A DNA stretch of 64,000 nucleotides from Comamonas koreensis (lineage in GTDB: Bacteria > Pseudomonadota > Gammaproteobacteria > Burkholderiales > Burkholderiaceae_C): NCBI RefSeq assembly GCF_021026195.1, contig NZ_JAJNCT010000030.1, positions 124,001 through 188,000 of the forward strand, read 5' to 3'. The notes beneath the pieces are model-generated. The model was not told where the DNA came from. It searched no databases and saw nothing but the letters and a program-made list of their open reading frames with translations. The translations under genes were made by a program, and so were the position numbers. This document shows positions 53,086 to 61,909 of this stretch, one piece after another (position 1 is the stretch's first letter; each line of letters starts with the position of its first letter).

Positions 53086-54483
53086 TCACAGGCCTGCGGC
53101 CAGCTGGGCCAGCGACAGCGACTTGAGCGGCGGACGGATGCGGTAGTAGCCCACGTCCTGCGGCGACAGCTTGGCCTCCTTGGCGATGATCTCGGTCACC
53201 GTCAAACCGCATTGGCGGCCCTGGCAGGGGCCCATGCCGCAGCGGCTGAAGGACTTGGTCTGGTTCGGGCCCACACAGCCCAGCTGCACCTGCTCGCGGA
53301 TCGAGCCGGCAGTCACCTCTTCGCAGCGGCAGACCACGACCTCGTCGGCCGGAATGCGGAACTCGTCCTTGGGCCGGTACTGCTGGTTCAGGAAGGGGCG
53401 GATGCGCAGATGCTGCGCGATCTGGGCGCGCTGCTGCGCACCGTCCTCGCTCGTGCCAAAGCCCAGGCTGTTGGCCACGGCGATGCCGGCCAAGGCACCC
53501 TGCATCTCGGCCACCAGCGCGCCGCCAATGCCGGCGCCGTCACCGGCGATATAGATGCCGGGCAGGCTGGTCTGGCCCCAGCTATCGAGCACGGGCACCC
53601 AGCACAGCTGTTCATCGTCCCAATGGTGCTCGGCCCGCAAGGACCAGGACACCTGGGTGTTGGGCACGACGCCCTGGTGCAGCAGCACCAGCTCGCAATC
53701 GATCTGCTGGGCACGGCCCGCGCTGCTGAAGCTCACCTGCCGCACCGCGTCATCCCCCTCGATGCGCAGGCCGCCCACATCCTTGAAGAAGGGGATGCCG
53801 GCCGACTTGATCTCGCGCAGCAGGCCCAGGCCCTTGCGCACATAGCCCCAGCCGGCCAGCAGCGACGAGGCATGGCTGATCGCCAAGCGCCAGTCGGTGC
53901 CCGCCGAGGTGTCGAGCACCGCGCGGATTTCCACACCGGCGCGCAGGTACTGCGCTGCCAACAAATAGAGCAAGGGGCCGCAGCCCGCCAGCACCACCGG
54001 CACCTGGGGCACCACGGCGGCGTTCTTCAGCAGGATCTGGCCGGCGCCGGCGGTCATCACACCGGGCAGGGTCCAGCCCGGCACGGGGAAAGGCCGCTCC
54101 ATCGCGCCGGTAGCAATCACCAGCGACTTGGTCTCGATGCGGGTGGTGCGGTCATTGCGCAGCACATGCACGGTCTTGTCGGGGTCGATCTGCCAGACCG
54201 AGGCGCCCGCCCAGTGGGTCAGGCCGCTGGCTCGGATCTGCTCGGCCAGCGATTTGCCGTAGACATAGTCGGAGCCGAGGATGCGCTCGCGCTGGGCATC
54301 GGTCTCGGTGATGCTGCGGTAGATCTGGCCGCCCACCTGGGGTTGCTCGTCCAGCAGCAGCACATCCAGGCCGCGCCGCTTGGCCGCCAGGGCCGCTGCC
54401 ATGCCGGCCGGGCCGGCGCCGATCACGACCAGGTCGCGCACCTGGCTGGGCGCGTTGTTCAAAGGGATAACGGGGTTAGACAT
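53086..54483 (-). CDS. FAD/NAD(P)-type oxidoreductase subunit with BFD-like [2Fe-2S] domain
   Basis: A 465-residue flavoprotein, the HcnB/OoxA type. N-terminal Rossmann VVIGAGPAGMAAALAAKRRG, central IASGDGAG-type site (IYIAGDGAGIGGALVAEMQG) and a C-terminal cysteine cluster CRCEEVTAG, then SRCGMGPCQGRQCG of the BFD-like iron-sulfur type. It shuttles electrons from the DAO subunit. Overlaps the [2Fe-2S] gene by 8 nt. Confidence 0.9.
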   Translation of the reverse strand: MSNPVIPLNNAPSQVRDLVVIGAGPAGMAAALAAKRRGLDVLLLDEQPQVGGQIYRSITETDAQRERILGSDYVYGKSLAEQIRASGLTHWAGASVWQIDPDKTVHVLRNDRTTRIETKSLVIATGAMERPFPVPGWTLPGVMTAGAGQILLKNAAVVPQVPVVLAGCGPLLYLLAAQYLRAGVEIRAVLDTSAGTDWRLAISHASSLLAGWGYVRKGLGLLREIKSAGIPFFKDVGGLRIEGDDAVRQVSFSSAGRAQQIDCELVLLHQGVVPNTQVSWSLRAEHHWDDEQLCWVPVLDSWGQTSLPGIYIAGDGAGIGGALVAEMQGALAGIAVANSLGFGTSEDGAQQRAQIAQHLRIRPFLNQQYRPKDEFRIPADEVVVCRCEEVTAGSIREQVQLGCVGPNQTKSFSRCGMGPCQGRQCGLTVTEIIAKEAKLSPQDVGYYRIRPPLKSLSLAQLAAGL

Positions 54484-54817
54484 GCTTGGCCTCCTGCGCG
54501 TCCAGCAGGCTGGGCGCTGCTTGCATGGTGGTCACTTCCATGCCGTCTGCCGGGGTGATCAGGCAGGCCTGCTGGTTGGGCCGGCCATTGACGTCGACCA
54601 TGCACTCAAAGCACACACCCATCATGCAGTAGGGTGCGCGGGCGCCCTGGCCCACCGGCGAGACGCGCACCGCGGTAACGCCAGCCGCCAACAGGCCAGC
54701 GGCCAGGCTGGCGGCCGGCGACATGCGCACCACGGTGCCGTTGACCAGCACCGACACCGTGCCAGCGGCCCCGGCCTGGTGGCCAGGGAGGTATTTGAAA
54801 AGGGCTTTAGATGCCAT
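54476..54817 (-). CDS. Small [2Fe-2S] protein subunit (HcnA-like)
   Basis: A 113-residue ferredoxin-like protein. The cluster motif is CMMGVCFECMVDVNG, plus the later cysteine in QQACLITPADGMEV. It resembles HcnA and the gamma subunit of D-hydroxyproline dehydrogenases. It overlaps DAO subunit 1 by 11 nt and the next FAD subunit by 8 nt. Confidence 0.9.
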   Translation of the reverse strand: MASKALFKYLPGHQAGAAGTVSVLVNGTVVRMSPAASLAAGLLAAGVTAVRVSPVGQGARAPYCMMGVCFECMVDVNGRPNQQACLITPADGMEVTTMQAAPSLLDAQEAKHV

Positions 54818-55949
54818 AGGGTTTCACTTCCGTTTCCGGCGTAAATCGGGTTGCCGAGAATGCCTCGATGGCGGCCGGCCGCAGGCCCGTGGCCACCCAG
54901 GGGGCGATGCAAAAGACGTGTTGGGCCGCCAGGGTGACGCCGCTGTGGCAGGTCACGGCAAACGCGCCCGGGTGGCTCTCGGACTCCTGGTACATGGGGA
55001 AGCCATCGGGCGACATCACCCGCAGCGCGGCCCAGGTACGCACCACGCGGGCGTTGGCCAGCGCCGGGAAGCACTTGACCGCGCGCGCCGCAATCCTGGC
55101 GTTCACCGGCACGCGCACCATGTCGTCAAAGCCCAGCTCCTCCATCGAGTCACCGATCTGCACCGTGCCCTCATCGGTCTGGCGCACATAGTTGGTGGGG
55201 TGTGGCAAAAAGGGCTGCACCCGCTCGGTGATGAAGACCTGGCCCTTGTTGGGCCGCACCGGCACAAACATGCCCACCATCGCCGACAGCTGTTGCGTCG
55301 CATGGCCGGCGGCAATCACGATGCGCGGCGCCTGCCAGGCATGCGCGCCTGCGCTGACGTGGAAGATGCCGCCTTCCTTGCGGATCGCATCGACCTGCAT
55401 GCGGTTGTGGATGCGCGCGCCCTTGGCGATGTTGGCGCTGTAGAGCGCCCGCAGCAGCTTCAAGGGATTGCAGTGGCCGTCCATCGCCGAGTAGGTGGCG
55501 CCCGCGACCTCGGGACCCAGGCCCGGCAGCTGCTGGGCGGCTTCGTCACGGCTCAGCACCGTGGTGCGGTAGGCGGGGTCGCCCACCTCGGACTCCAGCC
55601 ACTGGAGCTTGGCCACGCGCTGGGCCATTTCTTCCTCGCTCAGGCAAATGTGCAGGCCGCCGGGCTGCATCAGCTCGACGTCGATGCCGGTCTGTGCCTG
55701 CAGCTCATCGCGCAGCGCCGGCCACTGGCGGGCCGAGCCAAAGCTCCAGCGGGCGTAGTCCGCCATGCCGTGGCCCTTGCCCTGCACCCAGACCAGGCCA
55801 AAGTTTCCTCGTGAAGGGCGAATCGTGTCGTCCGCGCCGTCGATGATCGTGACCGACAGACCCTGGCGCAGCAGCCCGTAAGCCACGGAACTGCCCACCA
55901 GGCCACCGCCGATCACAATGACATCGCTGCTATGTGTGTTGTTGTTCAT
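54807..55949 (-). CDS. FAD-dependent DAO-type oxidoreductase subunit 1
   Basis: A 380-residue flavoprotein with VIVIGGGLVGSSVAYGLLRQG, SVTIIDGADDTIRPSRGNFGLVWVQGKG, ATYSAMDGHCNPLKLLRAL and a C-terminal AVTCHSGVTLAAQHVFCIAP. It is a second, divergent DAO-type subunit in the same operon. Either it partners with the shared electron-transfer subunits for another substrate or adds a second oxidation step. Follows the PotC-like gene after 9 nt. Confidence 0.88.
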   Translation of the reverse strand: MNNNTHSSDVIVIGGGLVGSSVAYGLLRQGLSVTIIDGADDTIRPSRGNFGLVWVQGKGHGMADYARWSFGSARQWPALRDELQAQTGIDVELMQPGGLHICLSEEEMAQRVAKLQWLESEVGDPAYRTTVLSRDEAAQQLPGLGPEVAGATYSAMDGHCNPLKLLRALYSANIAKGARIHNRMQVDAIRKEGGIFHVSAGAHAWQAPRIVIAAGHATQQLSAMVGMFVPVRPNKGQVFITERVQPFLPHPTNYVRQTDEGTVQIGDSMEELGFDDMVRVPVNARIAARAVKCFPALANARVVRTWAALRVMSPDGFPMYQESESHPGAFAVTCHSGVTLAAQHVFCIAPWVATGLRPAAIEAFSATRFTPETEVKPYGI

Positions 55950-55958
55950 TGTTGTCTC

Positions 55959-56753
55959 TCAACCTTTGCCAATCAGGACCTTCTCCAGGCCGACCAGCTT
56001 GTCCAGGATGACCATCAGCACCAGGGTGCCGACGATCAGCACGGTGGAGACCGAAGTCACCAGCGGGTCGATGGTCTGGGCGATGTGGTTGTACATGGCG
56101 ACCGGCAAGGTCATCGTGCCGGGGGTGGCCACAAACACCGTCATCGTCAGCTCGTCAAAGCTCTGGATGAAGGAGAGCATCCAGCCGCCGGCGATACCGG
56201 CCATCAGCATGGGCACGGTGATGCGCATGAAGACGGTGCTGCGCGATGCACCCAGCGACAGGCCGGCATGCTCGATCTCGCGGTTCATGCCCGTGGCCGC
56301 AGCCAGCACCATGCGCAAGGCATAGGGCATGATGCAGATCACATGGGTGAACATGAGCCAGAAGAACGAACCCGACAGCCCGGCGATGTTGAAAAAGCGC
56401 AGAAAGGCCGCGCCCAGCACGACGTGGGGGATCATCAGCGGCGACATGAAGAAGGCCATCAGCACCTCGCGGCCGGCAAAGCGGTAGCGGGTGATGGCCA
56501 GCGCAGCGGGCACCGCCAGCGCGATGGCGATCGATGCCGATGCCAGGCCCAGCTTGGCCGAGAACCAGAAGGCCGACTTGATCTCGGTCGCGTCGAGGAT
56601 GGCGCGGAACCAGCGCAAGGACAGGCCATCGGTGGGGAAAGAGATGAAGCCCTTGTCGGTAAAGGCCACCGCCACCACGACAGCCAGCGGCGCCAGAATG
56701 AAGGTGATGAACAGCGCGTGGTAGACCAGCGCCAGAGGACTGTTTTTTTGCAT
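55959..56753 (-). CDS. Polyamine/opine-type ABC permease (PotC-like)
   Basis: A 264-residue permease with six transmembrane helices and the coupling motif EHAGLSLGASRSTVFMRITVPML. MQKNSPLALVYHALFITFIL begins the N-terminal helix. PotC/YdcV-like. Stop and next start separated by 9 nt. Confidence 0.9.
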   Translation of the reverse strand: MQKNSPLALVYHALFITFILAPLAVVVAVAFTDKGFISFPTDGLSLRWFRAILDATEIKSAFWFSAKLGLASASIAIALAVPAALAITRYRFAGREVLMAFFMSPLMIPHVVLGAAFLRFFNIAGLSGSFFWLMFTHVICIMPYALRMVLAAATGMNREIEHAGLSLGASRSTVFMRITVPMLMAGIAGGWMLSFIQSFDELTMTVFVATPGTMTLPVAMYNHIAQTIDPLVTSVSTVLIVGTLVLMVILDKLVGLEKVLIGKG

Positions 56754-56756
56754 GGC

Positions 56757-57620
56757 TCAACCCTCGAAAACAGCTTTGAAGCGGCGCTCGATCCAGCGAT
56801 TGCAGCCCACGATGATGACGATATTGGCGACCAGCAGCACCACGGCAATGGCAGCGCCCAGCGGCCAGTTCAAGGTGTTGAGGAACTCGTCGTAGGCGGC
56901 CGTGGCCACCACCTTCAGGCGGCGCCCGCCCAGCAGTGCCGGCGTGGCAAAGGCCGATGCCGACAGCGCGAAGACGATGATGCTGCCCGAGAGGATGCCC
57001 GGCAGCAGCTGGGGCAGCACCACACGGCGGAACACGGTGCGCTGGCTGGCACCCAGCGACAGGCCGGCGTTCTCGACCTGGGGGTCGAGCTTTTGCAGCG
57101 AGGCCCAGACGGAGATCACCATGAAGGGCACCATCACATGCACCATGGCGATGGTCACGCCAGTCATCGTAAAGGCCAGGCGCAGCGGCTCATCGATGAT
57201 GTGGAACAGCATCAGCCCCTTGTTGATGAGGCCGTTGTTGCCCATCAGGATGGACCAGCCCAGGGTACGCACCACCACCGAGATCAGCAGCGGCGCCAGG
57301 ATGATCAGCAGAAACACACCGCGCCAGCGGCCGCGCATGCGGGAGATGATGATGGTCTCGGGCACGCCCAGCACCACGCAGAGCACGGTGACGATGGCCG
57401 ACATCAGCGCCGTGCGGCCAAAGATCTCCAGGTAGTAGCTGTCGCTGAAGATCTCCAGGTAGTTCTTCAGCGAATAGACGTTCTGGATGCCTTCCATGCC
57501 ATTGAAGACATTCAGCGACAGAATGGCCGTCAATGCCAGCGGCGCCAGCAGCATGGTCACAAAGACCAGCAGGCCGGGCCCGGACATGGCCCAGGGTTTC
57601 CAGCGGTTCTTGCTATCCAC
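56757..57620 (-). CDS. Polyamine/opine-type ABC permease (PotB-like)
   Basis: A 287-residue permease with six transmembrane helices and the coupling motif ENAGLSLGASQRTVFRRVVLPQLL. N-terminal MSGPGLLVFVTMLLAPLALT. PotB/YdcU type. Overlaps the ATPase gene by 8 nt and precedes the PotC-like gene by 3 nt. Confidence 0.9.
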   Translation of the reverse strand: MDSKNRWKPWAMSGPGLLVFVTMLLAPLALTAILSLNVFNGMEGIQNVYSLKNYLEIFSDSYYLEIFGRTALMSAIVTVLCVVLGVPETIIISRMRGRWRGVFLLIILAPLLISVVVRTLGWSILMGNNGLINKGLMLFHIIDEPLRLAFTMTGVTIAMVHVMVPFMVISVWASLQKLDPQVENAGLSLGASQRTVFRRVVLPQLLPGILSGSIIVFALSASAFATPALLGGRRLKVVATAAYDEFLNTLNWPLGAAIAVVLLVANIVIIVGCNRWIERRFKAVFEG

Positions 57621-58665
57621 GGCTGGCCTCCTGCTGGGTCAGCACGCGCACATCCTCGAGCGACCAGTTCAGGCTCACCTCATCGCCCTCATGCAGCGCG
57701 GCGCGGCGTGCATTGGGCAGGCTGATGTGGATGTCGCCCAAGCCGGTGCTGACATTGACCACCCACTGGCTGCCCAGGAACAGCAAGGTCTTGATCGTGC
57801 CGGGCAGGCCGCCCTGGCCGGCCGGGGCCACCTCGATGCGCTCGGGCCGCAGGTAGACCACGACCGGGCCGCTGTCCACCGGGCTGGGCGCGCCCAGCAC
57901 CATGTCGCCGATCTTCACGGTCTCGCGGCTTTGGGCCTGGCCTTCGAAGCGGTTGGTCTTGCCCAGGAACACCGAGGCAAAGTCGCAGGTCGGCTTGTCG
58001 TAGATCTGCTGGGGCGAATCGACCTGGGCGATCTGGCCGTTGTGCATCACCGCAATGCGGTCGCTCATGGTCATCGCCTCGACCTGGTCGTGCGTCACCA
58101 GGATGGTGGTGATGCCCAGCTGGCGCTGAATGGCGCGCATCTCGACGTGCATTTCCTGGCGCAGCTTGGCGTCCAGGTTGGACATGGGTTCGTCCAGCAG
58201 CAGCACTTCGGGCTGGATCGCCAGGGCGCGGGCAATGGCCACACGCTGGCGCTGGCCGCCGGAGAGTTCACGCGGGTACCGGGCACCGAGGCCATACAGG
58301 CGCACCAGCGCCAGCGCGTCCTGGATGCGCTTTTGCATCACGTCGCGGCTGAGCTTGCGCATCTCCAGACCGAAGGAGATGTTCTGCTCCACCGTCATGT
58401 GGGGGAAGAGCGCATAGCTCTGGAACACCACGCCCATACCGCGCTGCTCGGGACGCAGCTGGGTGATGTCCTTGCAGTCGAGCACGATGCGGCCCTGGCT
58501 GGGATCCAGAAAGCCGGCAATCATCTGCAAGGTGGTTGTCTTGCCGCAGCCCGAAGGGCCGAGCAGCGATACGAACTCACCACGATGGACGTCCAGGTGG
58601 AAGTCCTTGACGGCAACAAAATCCCCGAACCTCTTGGCGAGGCCCTCGATACGTAGAAAACTCAT
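57613..58665 (-). CDS. Polyamine/opine-type ABC ATPase (PotA-like)
   Basis: A 350-residue ATPase: Walker A LLGPSGCGKTTTLQ, signature LSGGQRQRVAIARAL, Walker B VLLLDEPMSNLD and a C-terminal TOBE region (EGDEVSLNWSLEDVRVL). The Q-loop is RGMGVVFQSYALFPHM. Energises uptake through the PotBC-like permeases. Confidence 0.92.
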   Translation of the reverse strand: MSFLRIEGLAKRFGDFVAVKDFHLDVHRGEFVSLLGPSGCGKTTTLQMIAGFLDPSQGRIVLDCKDITQLRPEQRGMGVVFQSYALFPHMTVEQNISFGLEMRKLSRDVMQKRIQDALALVRLYGLGARYPRELSGGQRQRVAIARALAIQPEVLLLDEPMSNLDAKLRQEMHVEMRAIQRQLGITTILVTHDQVEAMTMSDRIAVMHNGQIAQVDSPQQIYDKPTCDFASVFLGKTNRFEGQAQSRETVKIGDMVLGAPSPVDSGPVVVYLRPERIEVAPAGQGGLPGTIKTLLFLGSQWVVNVSTGLGDIHISLPNARRAALHEGDEVSLNWSLEDVRVLTQQEASRG

Positions 58666-58677
58666 GTGAAACTCCGG

Positions 58678-58711
58678 GGCCTGCGGCCCGCGTGGGGCGG
58701 CGCGGCAGGCC
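58678..58711 (-). promoter_or_regulatory. GC-rich hairpin between binding-protein and ATPase genes
   Basis: GGCCTGC (58678-58684) pairs with GCAGGCC (58705-58711) in the 66-nt gap. In ABC operons such hairpins often stabilise the upstream binding-protein mRNA. No T-run. Confidence 0.45.
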
Positions 58712-58731
58712 TGTGTAGGGCTGCTGGCGGG

Positions 58732-59766
58732 TTAACGTTCTACCGTGCGGTTCCAGCGGTTAGTCCACTCGGAGCGCTTGACGTTGACGATCTTGTAGTC
58801 CACGGTCTTCAACTGGGCGATCTGTTCCGGGCCATAAGGCACTTGCTTGGCGACCTTCTCGTCGAGCTTGACCTTGCTGTTCATGGGGCCCCAGGCCTGG
58901 GTCTCGGCCAGCGCGGTTTGCGCCTCCGGGGTGTAGAGGAACTGCACGAACTTCTGCGCGCCCGCCTTGGGCTGCTTCTTGGCCACAGGGCAGACGGAGG
59001 TGAACAGCGCAAATGCGCCTTCCTTGGGGTAGACGAACTTCACCGGAAAGCCGGTATCGGCCAGCGCCTTGACACGGCCGCTGCCCCAGACGCCGATGAC
59101 GGCATCGCCGTTCTGGAACAGCTCGGTCATCTTGCCCGGCGACGGTTCCCAGGCCAGCACATTCGGGCCCACCTCCTTGATCAGCGCCTGGAAGCCGGGG
59201 TCGATGTTGTTGGCGCCGCCACCGTTCATTTCGGCAAACATCAGCAGGGTCTGCAAACCGTAGCCGTTGTTGATCGGCGGGATCACCGTCTTGCTCTTGA
59301 ACTTCTTGTCCTTGAGGTCGTTCCACGAGCTGGGAGCGGCCCAGCCGGCCTTCTTGAAGGCTTCTTCGTTGTAGAACAGGCCGGTGGCGATGACGCCCAG
59401 GTTCAGCGACTTGTTGCCCGCCGTCTTGGCCATCGGGTAGAGGTCGTTGTAGACCGGTGCAGCCTCGATGTCGCCGCAGAAGCCGAACTGCACCGCCTGC
59501 TCCATTGGGCCGTCGTCCATCAGCGCCACGTCGTACTGGGGGTTGTTCTTTTCGGCCTGGAGCTTGGCCAAGGTGTCGGTGGAGTTGCCGGGCACATAGA
59601 TGACCTTGTTGCCGGTCAGCTTCTCATAGGCCGGAATGATCTTTTGCTTGAAGGCGGTCTCGGTCGAGCCGCCATAGCCACCGACATAAATGTCTTCAGC
59701 ATGGGCAATGCCAGCGGTGGCAGCAAAGGCTGCGGCCAGGGAGAGAGCCAGACGGGATGCGGTCAT
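58732..59766 (-). CDS. Polyamine/opine-type solute-binding protein (PotD-like)
   Basis: A 344-residue periplasmic protein with signal peptide MTASRLALSLAAAFAATAGI AHA. Mature EDIYVGGYGGSTETAFKQKI and later RSEWTNRWNRTVER at the C-terminus. PotD/SpuD family. The ATG at 59766 has GGAGGT upstream; the longer frame to 59826 has no support. First gene of the amine-oxidation operon. Confidence 0.9.
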   Translation of the reverse strand: MTASRLALSLAAAFAATAGIAHAEDIYVGGYGGSTETAFKQKIIPAYEKLTGNKVIYVPGNSTDTLAKLQAEKNNPQYDVALMDDGPMEQAVQFGFCGDIEAAPVYNDLYPMAKTAGNKSLNLGVIATGLFYNEEAFKKAGWAAPSSWNDLKDKKFKSKTVIPPINNGYGLQTLLMFAEMNGGGANNIDPGFQALIKEVGPNVLAWEPSPGKMTELFQNGDAVIGVWGSGRVKALADTGFPVKFVYPKEGAFALFTSVCPVAKKQPKAGAQKFVQFLYTPEAQTALAETQAWGPMNSKVKLDEKVAKQVPYGPEQIAQLKTVDYKIVNVKRSEWTNRWNRTVER

Positions 59767-59897
59767 CGAAATTACCTCCGGAAAGTGGATAGGAACCAAG
59801 TGGAATTCAATCTGTCTGGTAGCCAATGATAGGCATCTGCAGGCAAAATTGAATCGGTGGATTCCTGCTTCAATGCCTTAATGGGATGGAAATTTCT

Positions 59898-59955
59898 CAA
59901 TCGATAAGCCATTGAAATAACGACAAAATTAGTAATTTTGTAGACTATTCGATTG
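59898..59955. promoter_or_regulatory. Operator region of the LysR/amine-oxidation operon
   Basis: ACAAAATTAGTAATTTTGT (59923-59941) is a perfect 9-bp inverted repeat around one base. It is flanked by CAATCGA (59898-59904) and TCGATTG (59949-59955), an outer inverted repeat. Nested, symmetrical sites between a divergent LysR gene and its target are typical of LysR-type control. Confidence 0.65.
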
Positions 59956-59985
59956 CATTAGGCCATTAACTCATGTCTTTACAAC

Positions 59986-60906
59986 ATGGATAAGAAGATC
60001 ACACTGCGCCATCTGGAGGCGTTTCGCGCGCTGATGCTGCGCCGCTCGGTCACGGCAGCAGCGCAGTCGCTGGAGGTGACCCAGCCGGTGGTGACACGGC
60101 TGATTGCCGAATTCGAGGCGCGCATCGGCATGCCGCTGTTCGAGCGGGTCAAGAGCCGGCTGCAGCCGACCTCGGCCGCGACCTTATTGCTGGAAGACGT
60201 GCACCAGGCCTTGATGGGCATCGAGCGCATCCGCAACATCTCCGAGAACGTGCGCTTTCGGCGTCTGCAGCGGTTGGAGGTGACGGCCGCCCCCGCCATG
60301 GCGACCTCGTTCCTGCCCAGCGCCATTGCCAAGTTCAGCGCCCAGTTCCCCGAGACCCTGGTCACCTTGCACATGCAGGCCTCGCCGGCCGCGCTGGACA
60401 TGGTGCAGGCCGAGCGCTGCGACATCGGCTTTGTGATGCTCTCGCCCGACCACACCCGCTTCAAGGGACTGGAGACCCTGGTGATCGGCAAGCTGGTGGT
60501 GGCCGTGCCCGCCGGCCACAAGCTGGCGCGCAGAAACAGCCTGTCACCGGTCGACTTTGTCGACGAGCCCCTGGTGTCGCTGCCGACGATGATGGAGACG
60601 CGCACCAAGCTCGACAGCCTGTTCCTGGTCAACCGCGTGCAGCGCCGTGTGAACATCGAGACCCAGATCTCGTATGCCGCCATCAAGCTGGTCGAGGCCG
60701 GCGCCGGCCTGGCCATCATCGACCCGCTGACCGCCTGCAGCTACCACGGGCCCGATGTGAAGTTTGTGCTGTTCGAGCCCGCCGTCCCCTGCGAGTACTC
60801 AATGGTGGTCTCCAACCGCCATGCCTCCACCCTGGTGCTCAAGCCCTTTATCGACCTGGCCAAGGCGGAGATCAAGCGCATGCTGCCCAAACGCTGGATT
60901 CTTTGA
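59986..60906 (+). CDS. LysR-family regulator (OccR/NocR-like)
   Basis: A 306-residue regulator. Helix-turn-helix LRHLEAFRALMLRRSVTAAAQSLEVTQPVVTRLIAEFE is close to the opine-catabolism regulators OccR and NocR. Effector domain with LEVTAAPAMATSFLPSAIAKF and LVVAVPAGHKLA. Divergent from the transport/oxidation operon, which it probably activates in response to the substrate. Confidence 0.88.
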   Translation: MDKKITLRHLEAFRALMLRRSVTAAAQSLEVTQPVVTRLIAEFEARIGMPLFERVKSRLQPTSAATLLLEDVHQALMGIERIRNISENVRFRRLQRLEVTAAPAMATSFLPSAIAKFSAQFPETLVTLHMQASPAALDMVQAERCDIGFVMLSPDHTRFKGLETLVIGKLVVAVPAGHKLARRNSLSPVDFVDEPLVSLPTMMETRTKLDSLFLVNRVQRRVNIETQISYAAIKLVEAGAGLAIIDPLTACSYHGPDVKFVLFEPAVPCEYSMVVSNRHASTLVLKPFIDLAKAEIKRMLPKRWIL

Positions 60907-60916
60907 GAAGCGCGGT

Positions 60917-61888
60917 TTATTCCGGCGTGATACCCGCCGCCTTGATCACCTGCCCCCATTTGGTGGTCTCGGTGGCCTGGAACTGCGCCAGCTCGGTCTG
61001 GCTGGTGGTCCAGGGGTCGGAGCCCGACATCTCGAAGAAGGACTTGGCAGCGGCACTGCCAACCGCTTGGCCCAGCAGCTGGTTGAGCCTGGCGCTGACG
61101 GCAGCGGGCACGTTGGCAGGCGCATAGGCGGCAAACCAGTAGCCCATGTCATAGCCCTTCACACCGGCCTCGGCAATCGTCGGCACATCGGGCAGCTGGG
61201 CGCTGCGCTTTTGCGTCGAGTAGCCCAGCGCGCGCAGCTTGCCGGCCTTGATCTGCGGCACGCCGGTGGATACGTCGGTGATCATCAGGTTGATCTGGCC
61301 GCCCAGCAGGTCGGTGATGGCCAGCGGGTTGCTCTTGTAGGGCACATGCAGGATGTCCACATCGGCCAGCTGCTTGAGCATCTCGCCAGCGACCCGGCTG
61401 GACGAGCTGCCGCTGCCAAAGCTGAGCTTGCCCGGGTTGGCCTTGGCATAGGCCAGCAGCTCGCCCACCGACTGGTAAGGCGCATTGGCCGGCACCACGA
61501 GCACCTGGCCGCCCTTGCCCAGGCCGGTGATCGGCGTGAAGTCCTTGACCGGGTCATAGGACAGCTTGCGGTAGAGATGGATATTGGCCGCATGCGTGGT
61601 GTTGGTGGTGATCAGCACCGTGTAGCCATCGGCCGGGGCCTTGGCCACCGCCTGCGCGGCAATCATGCCGCTGGCACCGGCCTTGTTCTCGACGATCACC
61701 GGCTGGTGGGTCTGCTCGGTCACCGCCTGGCCCAGCGCCCGCGCCAGTTGGTCGGTGGCGCTGCCGGCCGCAAAGGGCACGACAAAGGTGATGGGTTTGG
61801 ACGGGAAGCTCGCTTGCGCAAAGGCCAGCGGGCTGAGGGCCAGGGCCGTGGCACAGGCCAGCAGGTGGCGGCGGGTGGAAAATTTCAT
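60917..61888 (-). CDS. Bug/TctC-family solute-binding protein
   Basis: A 323-residue periplasmic protein with a signal peptide MKFSTRRHLLACATALALSP and start of the mature domain FPSKPITFVVPFAAGSATDQLARAL. Family motifs VIVENKAGASGMIAAQAVAKAPADGYTVL and PDVPTIAEAGVKGYDMGYWF. Members bind organic acids for tripartite tricarboxylate transporters. No TctA/B genes are adjacent, as is common for orphan Bug proteins. It lies downstream of the AtuA-like genes. Confidence 0.92.
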   Translation of the reverse strand: MKFSTRRHLLACATALALSPLAFAQASFPSKPITFVVPFAAGSATDQLARALGQAVTEQTHQPVIVENKAGASGMIAAQAVAKAPADGYTVLITTNTTHAANIHLYRKLSYDPVKDFTPITGLGKGGQVLVVPANAPYQSVGELLAYAKANPGKLSFGSGSSSSRVAGEMLKQLADVDILHVPYKSNPLAITDLLGGQINLMITDVSTGVPQIKAGKLRALGYSTQKRSAQLPDVPTIAEAGVKGYDMGYWFAAYAPANVPAAVSARLNQLLGQAVGSAAAKSFFEMSGSDPWTTSQTELAQFQATETTKWGQVIKAAGITPE

Positions 61889-61909
61889 CTTTTGTCTCCG
61901 GTTGGTTTC

